DNA of 64,000 nt, from the NCBI RefSeq assembly GCF_028737205.1, contig NZ_JAQZAL010000007.1, positions 62,001 to 126,000 of the forward strand, in the 5' to 3' direction. The notes under the pieces were generated by a model. That model made no database searches. It worked only from the letters and a program-made list of their open reading frames with translations, and was not told the DNA's origin. Every line of letters starts with the position of its first letter. Positions within the stretch are counted from its first letter, which is position 1. Both the position numbers and the translations under genes were made by a program. The stretch is from Actinomycetospora lutea (GTDB lineage: Bacteria; Actinomycetota; Actinomycetes; Mycobacteriales; Pseudonocardiaceae). Below, piece after piece: positions 58,189 through 64,000 of this stretch.

Positions 58189-59622
58189 CTAGTTGTCACC
58201 CGGCAGGACGCCGCTGGGGACCAGCTGCGGGGCGCGCGACGTGGTGGTCGTCGACTCCGGCTCGCTGGTCTCCTCGCTGCCGCTCGCCGGCGCCTCCGAC
58301 GTCGTGGTGCGCCCGCCGTCCGGGGAGCTCGTCGTGGTCTCGGGGGACGACGGCTCCGTGGAGGTGGTCGGGGCCGTGCCGATCACCGACCCGACGCTCG
58401 TGCCCGACTCCCCGCCCGACAGCGGCGAGCCCTTGATCCGCTCGATGCCCGTGATGGCGAGCATGGCGATCAGGAAGATCAGCAACGCGGTGGCCGCGAG
58501 CAGGGCGTAGCGCTTCCACGGGGCGCGGCGCGGCGGCTCGTCGCCGTCACCGTCGTCGCCGCCTCCACCGCCGCCGCCCGGGTCGTCCGGGCCGCCGGGG
58601 CTGCCGACGAACGCGGTCGCCTCGTCGTCGCCGGGCGACAGGACGCGCGTGCCGGGGCCGACGACCTGCGTGGCGTCCTCCGATCCCGCACCCGACCCGA
58701 TGATCATCGTCGGGGTGTCGTCCGGGGCGGCGCCTGTGATCCGGGTGCGGTCGTCGGCGCCGTTCCCGGAGGACATCGCGCTCGCCACCACGGTGCGGTC
58801 GCCCGCCGGCGTGCTCGCGCCCGGGATGTCCCCGGGCCGGCGGACGCGCAGGCGGGTGCGGACGTGGTCGCGGGTCCGCTCGATCGAGCGCTGGTAGACG
58901 GCGTCGCCGACCGTGGTGATCACGGCGGCGATCCCCGCTCCGGCGACCGTGCCCATCGCGCCGCCGACGAACGAACCCACCCCCGCCGTCGTCACGGCCG
59001 CGGCGGCGCCGCCGCTGAGCTTCACGACCGACAGCTTCGACGTGACCGTCGCGGCGGCGTGGGGGGTCGCGGCGTGGGGGGTCGCGGCGTGCGTGGTCGG
59101 CGCCTCGGACGGCGCGGCCGCCCGTGTCGGGGCGTCGGCGGGCGGGCGCCCGGGCCCGGACCGGCCGTTCGGGGCGTCGCCGGGGCCGGGCGCGCCGTAG
59201 GAGCCGGGCGGAGCGGGCGAGGGGCGGCCGTACGCGCCGGGCGGCGGGCCCGGCGGACCGGCTCCCGGCGGCGGACCCTGCGGGGCGCCGGCCGGGCCCC
59301 CGGGCCGCGACGGCATCGGCGAGCCGGGCGGCGCGGCGCCGGGCGGCGCCCCGTACGGGGGAGACCCGTGCTGGGGCGCTCCGTGCCGGGGCGGACCCGC
59401 GGGAGGGGACTGGGCGGGAGCGGACTGGGCAGGAGCGGACTGGGCGGGAGCGGACTGGGCGGGACCGGACCACCCGGGTGCGCCGCCCGCGGGCGGTCGG
59501 GCCTGGCCGTCCTGGTCCGCGCCGTGACGTCCGGAGGCCGGCGGGGCGGCGTCGTCGGCGGGATCCGGCCCGGGCGCGGCGTGTCGGCCGCGGGACCCGG
59601 GGGGTCCGGACTGCTCGCTCAT
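58189..59622 (-). CDS. Proline-rich membrane protein with long tails
   Basis: A 477-aa protein with no recognised enzyme domain. The first ~180 residues are Pro/Gly/Ala-rich with four PAQSA repeats coded by a 15-bp tandem repeat. Then a hydrophobic, Gly/Ala-rich segment (AAVTTAGVGSFVGGAMGTVAG) and an amphipathic stretch (YQRSIERTRDHVRTRLRVRR), an acidic linker, one strong helix (YALLAATALLIFLIAMLAITG, ~residues 373-393) and a Thr/Ser/Glu-rich exported tail of ~80 residues. Looks like a cell-surface linker protein. ATG start. Confidence 0.6.
   Translation of the reverse strand: MSEQSGPPGSRGRHAAPGPDPADDAAPPASGRHGADQDGQARPPAGGAPGWSGPAQSAPAQSAPAQSAPAQSPPAGPPRHGAPQHGSPPYGAPPGAAPPGSPMPSRPGGPAGAPQGPPPGAGPPGPPPGAYGRPSPAPPGSYGAPGPGDAPNGRSGPGRPPADAPTRAAAPSEAPTTHAATPHAATPHAAATVTSKLSVVKLSGGAAAAVTTAGVGSFVGGAMGTVAGAGIAAVITTVGDAVYQRSIERTRDHVRTRLRVRRPGDIPGASTPAGDRTVVASAMSSGNGADDRTRITGAAPDDTPTMIIGSGAGSEDATQVVGPGTRVLSPGDDEATAFVGSPGGPDDPGGGGGGGDDGDGDEPPRRAPWKRYALLAATALLIFLIAMLAITGIERIKGSPLSGGESGTSVGSVIGTAPTTSTEPSSPETTTSSPDGGRTTTSEAPASGSEETSEPESTTTTSRAPQLVPSGVLPGDN
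59404..59470. repeat. 15-bp tandem repeat coding PAQSA
   Basis: Four consecutive units of GGGCGGGAGCGGACT type code for PAQSA in the proline-rich protein. Confidence 0.8.
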
Positions 59623-59810
59623 CGTGCCCTCGCTGACCTCGACGATGCGCCCGCCGGCACCGGCCGGGCCGCCCCCAACCCTGCCCCACGGCCTCGACGG
59701 CGCGCGGTCGGGGCCCCGGGAAGGCCACCGGCCGCGGTCGTGCGGCTACGGACGGGTCCCGGACGGCGCGGGTCCCGCGTCACCCGGCGAGATCGACCCG
59801 CGACGGCTGG

Positions 59811-59981
59811 TCAGTCGCCCGAGCGCCGGTGTCGGCCGCCGTTGCCCCGCAGCATGACGGGCCGCGAGGGGCGTTCCTCGCTCCCGCCCGCCCCGTCCTC
59901 GCGGAAGGCACGCCGTTCGAAGCCGCGGTCGATTCGACCGAACGCCCGGCGGACTTCCTCGTAGATCGGCGTCTGCGACAT
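59811..59981 (-). CDS. Small basic 56-aa protein
   Basis: An ATG-started frame of 56 aa (MSQTPIYEEVRRAFGRIDRG at the start, then an Arg/Glu-rich end). AGGG lies 9 bases upstream. Third codon positions are about 88 percent G or C, like real genes here, and the N-terminal ~25 residues would form an amphipathic helix. A longer in-strand frame in the same place is less gene-like. It lies in the 589-base gap between the proline-rich gene and the sulfite oxidase gene. No family recognised. Confidence 0.5.
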   Translation of the reverse strand: MSQTPIYEEVRRAFGRIDRGFERRAFREDGAGGSEERPSRPVMLRGNGGRHRRSGD

Positions 59982-60211
59982 GTGCGGCACCCTACGACTC
60001 CGTCCGGGGGGGTGCCGACGGGCACACCGATTTCACTGCCACGCGTGTGATTCGGCCCCTGAGCTGGGAACATGGCACCGACCACGGTCGTGTGGAGATC
60101 AGCTCGCCCGGGTTCGGAAGGGTCGATCACGATCCCGGATCCGAGGTCCACCCGGTCGGATCAATCGGCCCGGCGCGGCCCTCACCCGGTGTCGTCGATC
60201 CCAGGAGGAGC

Positions 60212-61297
60212 ATGGACACCCACCCGGCGGAGATGACCGTCCACTCGTCGCAGCCCCACAACGCCGAGCCGGTGCGGACCGCCCTCGCCGGCCGCGACCT
60301 GACCCCCGTCGAGGTCTTCTACCACCGCAACCACGCCGCCGACCTGCCGCGGATCGACCCCGCGTCGTGGGCGCTGCGCGTCGACGGGATGGTCGAGCGT
60401 CCGGCGACGTTCTCGCTCGGGGCGCTGCGCGAGCGCTTCGCCGAGCACGCCGAGGTCGTCACGCTGCAGTGCGCGGGCAACCGCCGGGCGGGGCTGATCG
60501 AGGTCGCCGACCTCCCGGGCGAGATCCCCTGGGGCCCGGGCGCCACGGGCACCGCCCGGTGGGCCGGCGCGCGCCTCGCCGACGTGCTCCGCGACGTGGG
60601 CGTCGACCCGGCCGCCACCGACGTCGTCCTCACCGGCGCCGACGTCGCCGACGAGCCCGGCGAGCCCTACACGGTGTCCGTCCCGCTCGAGAAGGCGCTG
60701 GCGTCGGAGGTGCTGCTGGCCTGGTCGATGAACGACGCGGCGCTGCCCGCCGCCCACGGCGCTCCGGTGCGCGTCGTCGTCCCCGGCTGGATCGGGGCCC
60801 GCAGCGTCAAGTGGCTCGAGCGCATCACCGTCGCGGACGCCCCGTCGTCGGGCTTCTACCAGGCGGTCGCCTACCGCCTCCTGCCCGCCGACGCCTCGCC
60901 CGCGCCGGGACGGGGCGTGGCGCTCGGCCCGATCGCGGTCAACGCCGACGTGCTGTCGCCCGCCGACGGCGCCGAGGTCCCGGCGGGGACCGTCCCGGTC
61001 ACCGGGTACGCGCTGGCCGGCGGGGACCGGACCGTGGTGCGGGTCGACGTCTCCACCGACGACGGCGCGACGTGGACCGAGGCCGACCTCGACCCGCAGG
61101 CGAGCCGCTGGAGCTGGCGGCACTGGCACATCGACCTGGACCTGCCCGCCGGCACGACCCGCGTCGTCGCCCGCGCCTGGGACTCCGCGGGCGGGGTGCA
61201 GCCCGCCGACCCCGCCGAGCTGTGGAACCCCAAGGGCTACGTCAACAACTCCTGGGCCCGCGTGACGCTGCACGCGGTCGCGGCACGGGACGGGTGA
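60212..61297 (+). CDS. Sulfite oxidase-type molybdopterin enzyme
   Basis: A 361-aa molybdenum enzyme of the sulfite oxidase family. The Mo-ligand Cys is in VVTLQCAGNRR (near residue 88); other markers are VEVFYHRNHAADLPRIDP and PVRVVVPGWIGARSVKWL, and the C-terminal dimerisation (Mo-co_dimer) domain has VTGYALAGGD and PKGYVNNSWARVTLHA. No heme domain and no signal peptide were seen, so it is cytoplasmic. ATG 60212 follows AGGAGGAG. Substrate is probably sulfite or a related S-oxide. Confidence 0.9.
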   Translation: MDTHPAEMTVHSSQPHNAEPVRTALAGRDLTPVEVFYHRNHAADLPRIDPASWALRVDGMVERPATFSLGALRERFAEHAEVVTLQCAGNRRAGLIEVADLPGEIPWGPGATGTARWAGARLADVLRDVGVDPAATDVVLTGADVADEPGEPYTVSVPLEKALASEVLLAWSMNDAALPAAHGAPVRVVVPGWIGARSVKWLERITVADAPSSGFYQAVAYRLLPADASPAPGRGVALGPIAVNADVLSPADGAEVPAGTVPVTGYALAGGDRTVVRVDVSTDDGATWTEADLDPQASRWSWRHWHIDLDLPAGTTRVVARAWDSAGGVQPADPAELWNPKGYVNNSWARVTLHAVAARDG

Positions 61298-61353
61298 GCC
61301 GACGCCCAGCGGGCACCCGCCCCGGTCGTGGACGTGGGCCGGAGGAGGACCTC

Positions 61354-61536
61354 ATGAGCACGAACTCCCGGGGATCGACGGGTCGCGGCCCGTCGATCGG
61401 TGTGCTGATCGCGGTGCTGCTGGCCGTGCTGGTGGTGCTGGCCGTGGTCCTGTTCCTGGCCGCGCAGGGCACGGCACCACCGACGAGCCCGCAGACCAAC
61501 GGCATGGTGGTGGTGCTGGCGCCCGGGCTCCTCTGA
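61354..61536 (+). CDS. 60-aa single-pass membrane peptide
   Basis: ATG 61354 follows GGAGGAGG by 5 bases. The 60-aa product is a basic, Ser/Gly-rich N-terminus, one long hydrophobic helix (LIAVLLAVLVVLAVVLFLA, ~residues 18-36) and a short Thr/Pro tail. It lies 56 bases after sulfite oxidase, same strand, so could be co-transcribed. Function unknown; the very strong RBS is the main argument that it is real. Confidence 0.65.
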   Translation: MSTNSRGSTGRGPSIGVLIAVLLAVLVVLAVVLFLAAQGTAPPTSPQTNGMVVVLAPGLL

Positions 61537-61613
61537 GCGGTCCGGTCCGAGCACGGGGGAGGGCGATCGGGCACGATGCCGGGGACAAATGTTCCTACAT
61601 CCGGGGGTGGTGC

Positions 61614-61976
61614 GTGGACCAGGCGCCCGACGAGGAACCCGAGCACGAGCCGGACTACCGCTTCACCCTCGCGAACGAGCGGACGTTCCTCGCCTGGCTG
61701 CGGACCTCGTTGTCGCTGCTCGCCGCCGGCGTGGCCGTGGTGCAGCTGCTCCCCGAGTTCGCCGTGCCGGGCACCCGCGGGGTGGTGGGCGGGCTGCTCG
61801 CGGCGCTCGCGGTCGTGACGGCCGCCGGCGGTGTCCTGCGCTGGCGCGGGGTGGAGTTCGCCATCCGGCGCGGTCGGCCCCTGCCCCGCCAGCGCCTGCC
61901 CTGGGTGCTCGCCGGCGGGCTCGTGGTGCTCGCCCTGTTCGGGCTCGTGCTCGTCGGGCTGCGGGCGTTCGCGTGA
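61614..61976 (+). CDS. DUF202/YidH-family membrane protein, first of pair
   Basis: A 120-aa membrane protein with the DUF202 signature LANERTFLAWLRTSLSLL and three hydrophobic segments. GTG start at 61614. Its TGA stop overlaps the GTG of the next DUF202 gene (GTGA at 61973-61976). The family has no established function; pairs of DUF202 proteins are common in actinobacteria. Confidence 0.88.
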   Translation: MDQAPDEEPEHEPDYRFTLANERTFLAWLRTSLSLLAAGVAVVQLLPEFAVPGTRGVVGGLLAALAVVTAAGGVLRWRGVEFAIRRGRPLPRQRLPWVLAGGLVVLALFGLVLVGLRAFA

Positions 61977-62293
61977 CCTCGCCCTCCGACGCGGGGCTGC
62001 AGGCCGAGCGGACGGGCCTCGCGTGGAGCCGCACGTCGCTGGGCGTCGGCGCGAACGCGGTGCTGCTCGCGGTCCGCGAGCTCACCCACGACGGCCCCGG
62101 CCCGTCGCTCGTCCTGGCCGCCGCGGCGGCGGTCCTCGCGGTGGTCGTCGCGCTCTACGGCCGGTGGCGCACCGCCCGGATCAGCCACGCCCCGCTGCCC
62201 TCTCCGCTGGCCGCCGACCGGGCGGTCCCGCTGCTCGGCGGCGCGGTGGCGCTCCTGGCGCTGGTCACGGGTGTGGTGCTGTCCCTGCCGTAG
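61973..62293 (+). CDS. DUF202-family membrane protein, second of pair
   Basis: A 106-aa membrane protein with LQAERTGLAWSRTSLGVGAN, the DUF202 motif, and three helices. GTG 61973 overlaps the previous stop by 4 bases. Its 3' end overlaps the convergent DMT transporter by 29 bp. Confidence 0.88.
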   Translation: MTSPSDAGLQAERTGLAWSRTSLGVGANAVLLAVRELTHDGPGPSLVLAAAAAVLAVVVALYGRWRTARISHAPLPSPLAADRAVPLLGGAVALLALVTGVVLSLP

Positions 62294-63170
62294 CCCGCAC
62301 CCGCTGCTCCGGGGTAGGCCCGGAGCGGATGAGCGTGACGAGGCCGGTCACCGCGACGACCGCGCTGAGCGCGGCCAGGACCGAGCCCGAGACCCCCAGC
62401 GAGAACCGTTCCCCGAGCACGACGATCCCGATCGCCATCGCGGCGACCTGGTCGACGGTGATCTGGGTCGACAGGCCGGCGTCGAGCCCGCCGTCGCGGT
62501 AGGCGGTCTGGAGCAGCAGGATCGAGGCCACGGGCAGGATCGTCGCCGCGCCCAGCACGGCGGCGATCAGCCACGGCGAGCGCCCGTCCTGGACCAGCCG
62601 GAAGGTGACACGGACCAGTCCCGACGTCGCGCCCGCGCACAGGCCCGACACCGCGGCGCGGACCACGGCCCGGGGCACGGGCGGGGCACGGCCGCTGGCC
62701 ACGGCGACCACCGCCGCCAGCACGAGGACGACCACGACCGTCCCGAGCACCAGGTCGGCGTCCGGGGGTGTCTCCGACGGCTGGTGCTCGGCCAGCCCGA
62801 ACAGCCCGGCCAGCCCGATCACCAGCACCACGGCGCCGACCCACTCCGCCCGGTGGATCCGCCGCTTCTCCAGCCACGCGTCGAGGGGCAACGCGAGGAT
62901 CAGCGCGGTCACCCCGATCGGCTGGACCAGCGTGATCGAGCCGAAGCCGAGCGCGACGACGTGGATCATCGCCCCGACGACCATCGCCGCGACGCCGCCC
63001 CACCACCAGGGCCGCCGCAGCAGGGCCCCGAAGAACGGCAGTCCGGCGCCGGCGTGCTCGCTGCTGTCGACGGTGCGGCCGGTCTCGCGCCGCTGCAGGG
63101 CCGCCGAGAGCGCGTAGGCGAGCGCGGAGCAGCAGGCGAGGGCGACCGCGATGGACGAGTCGGCGGTCAC
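62265..63170 (-). CDS. DMT-superfamily (EamA-like) membrane transporter
   Basis: A 301-aa membrane protein with about ten hydrophobic segments in two halves, matching drug/metabolite transporters (EamA). Typical segments are LGFGSITLVQPIGVTALILALPLDA and, near the end, MAIGIVVLGERFSLGVSGSVLAA (helix with the ExF/ER motif). GTG start. Substrate unknown. Confidence 0.85.
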   Translation of the reverse strand: MTADSSIAVALACCSALAYALSAALQRRETGRTVDSSEHAGAGLPFFGALLRRPWWWGGVAAMVVGAMIHVVALGFGSITLVQPIGVTALILALPLDAWLEKRRIHRAEWVGAVVLVIGLAGLFGLAEHQPSETPPDADLVLGTVVVVLVLAAVVAVASGRAPPVPRAVVRAAVSGLCAGATSGLVRVTFRLVQDGRSPWLIAAVLGAATILPVASILLLQTAYRDGGLDAGLSTQITVDQVAAMAIGIVVLGERFSLGVSGSVLAALSAVVAVTGLVTLIRSGPTPEQRVRATAGTAPHP

Positions 63171-63215
63171 GCGCGGGGCTCCGGGACGAGGGGCACGGCG
63201 ATGTCTACCCGACCC

Positions 63216-64000
63216 TCAGCGCACGAACGCGCTCTGGCCGGTGACCGCCTTGCCGACGATGAGCGTGTTCATCTCGCGGGTGCCCTCGAAGGAGTACAGG
63301 GCCTCGGCGTCGGCGAAGTAGCGCGCGACGCCGTTGGCGAGCAGCACCCCGTTGCCGCCGACGAGCTGGCGGGCCCAGGAGACGGTCTCGCGCATGCGGG
63401 TCGCGCAGAACTCCTTGGCCAGCGACGAGTGCGCGTCCGACCCGCGCCCGGCGTCGAGGAGCTGGGCGTTGCGCACCGCCATGCCGAGCGACGCCGTCAC
63501 GTTGCCCAGCATCTGCACGAGCAGCTCCTGCATGAGCTGGAAGCCGGCGATCGGGCGACCGAACTGCTCGCGCTGCCGCGCGTAGTCCAGGGCGTACTCG
63601 TAGGCGCCCATCTGCGTGCCGGTCGCACCCCACGACGCGTTGGCCCGCGTGACCCGCAGGACCCCGCCGGCGTCGGCGAACGTGCCGGTCCCGCCCGCGA
63701 GGCGGTGGTCGTCGGGCACCCGCACGCCGCGCAGCGCGATGTCGGCGTTCTGGACGATCCGCAGCGCCGTCTTGCCCTCGATCTTGGCGATCGTCATGCC
63801 CTCGGTGTCGCGCGGCACCACGAACCCGCGCACCTCGTCCGTCTCCAGGTCCTTGGCCCAGATGACGATGAGGTCGGCGAACGTCGCGTTGCCGATCCAG
63901 CGCTTGTCGCCGTCGAGCACCCACGCCGCGTCGGGACCGGAGCCGTCGCGGCGCGCGGTGGTCTCCATGCCCCCGGCGACGTCGGAGCCGCCGTGGGGCT
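63216..64000 (-). CDS. Acyl-CoA dehydrogenase (glutaryl-CoA type), N-terminus cut by window edge
   Basis: FAD-dependent acyl-CoA dehydrogenase. About 261 codons are visible; the start lies past the right edge. Seen: GDKRWIGNATFADLIVIWAKD, RANASWGATGTQMGAYEYALDYARQREQFGRP, and the C-terminal ALYSFEGTREMNTLIVGKAVTG, where the Glu is the glutaryl-CoA-type catalytic base. Opposite strand to sulfite oxidase genes and downstream of the DMT gene. Fits the acyl-CoA theme of this end of the window. Confidence 0.92.
   Translation of the reverse strand, partial: PHGGSDVAGGMETTARRDGSGPDAAWVLDGDKRWIGNATFADLIVIWAKDLETDEVRGFVVPRDTEGMTIAKIEGKTALRIVQNADIALRGVRVPDDHRLAGGTGTFADAGGVLRVTRANASWGATGTQMGAYEYALDYARQREQFGRPIAGFQLMQELLVQMLGNVTASLGMAVRNAQLLDAGRGSDAHSSLAKEFCATRMRETVSWARQLVGGNGVLLANGVARYFADAEALYSFEGTREMNTLIVGKAVTGQSAFVR

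Noticed and set aside
59780..60151. 123-aa frame on the minus strand overlapping the 56-aa gene
   Set aside because: Poorer ribosome-binding site and mixed composition; the 56-aa frame has better codon use.

Overview
The window is very GC-rich, almost fully coding DNA from an actinobacterium. Lsr2, CarD, an EspG/PPE pair, an NDMA-type (mycofactocin-linked) alcohol dehydrogenase, an F420-type LLM oxidoreductase and MhuD place it near the mycobacteria. Gene order from cysS to ppa follows the Mycobacterium tuberculosis Rv3580c-Rv3628 backbone as I remember it. Style and gene set suggest Pseudonocardiaceae (Pseudonocardia or Actinomycetospora type), but that is inference. No tRNA, rRNA, CRISPR array, insertion sequence or prophage was seen.

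Layout. 1-9.7 kb: cysS (cut by the left edge), an insertion carrying alcohol dehydrogenase, MoxR ATPase, VWA protein and an EspG/PPE pair, then ispF, ispD, carD and lipoprotein lpqE. 9.7-19.1 kb: radA, a membrane protein, mutY, mhuD, a sirtuin, an AlkZ-like winged-helix protein, YihY, a WYL regulator and a flippase. 19.3-27.2 kb: clpC and lsr2, then an aldehyde module (isochorismatase-like hydrolase, DUF779 protein, aldehyde dehydrogenase, divergent GAF regulator). 27.2-40.4 kb: coaX-panD-panC-DUF2520 (pantothenate/CoA), PrsW, a DUF6779 type protein, DUF3180-folK-folB-folP-folE and ftsH (folate synthesis beside the membrane protease), and a HerA-like ATPase. 40.6-49.8 kb: an ABC/MFP export set, hpt, tilS, a zinc metalloprotease, dacB and ppa. 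49.9-64 kb: an accessory region with a MarR/MFS efflux pair whose transporter has an extracytoplasmic-type repeat tail, acyl-CoA catabolism genes (enoyl-CoA hydratase, thiolase, MaoC, LLM, thioesterase), a flavin reductase, a proline-rich membrane protein, sulfite oxidase, two DUF202 proteins, a DMT transporter and an acyl-CoA dehydrogenase cut by the right edge.

How it works together. The core supplies tRNA charging and modification, MEP-pathway isoprenoids, CoA and folate precursors, DNA repair (RadA, MutY) and proteostasis (ClpC, FtsH). Genes are packed in short operons with many GTGA or ATGA stop/start overlaps, which implies translational coupling. Most non-coding signal consists of strong hairpin terminators and two families of short dispersed repeats. 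The less ordinary items are those repeats (one copy sits inside a coding frame), a perfect inverted repeat just below the putative clpC promoter, an MFS-repeat-domain fusion, an orphan EspG/PPE pair, and breaks in conserved neighbourhoods (no disA beside radA, no lysS beside lsr2). I see no single clearly new multi-gene system.
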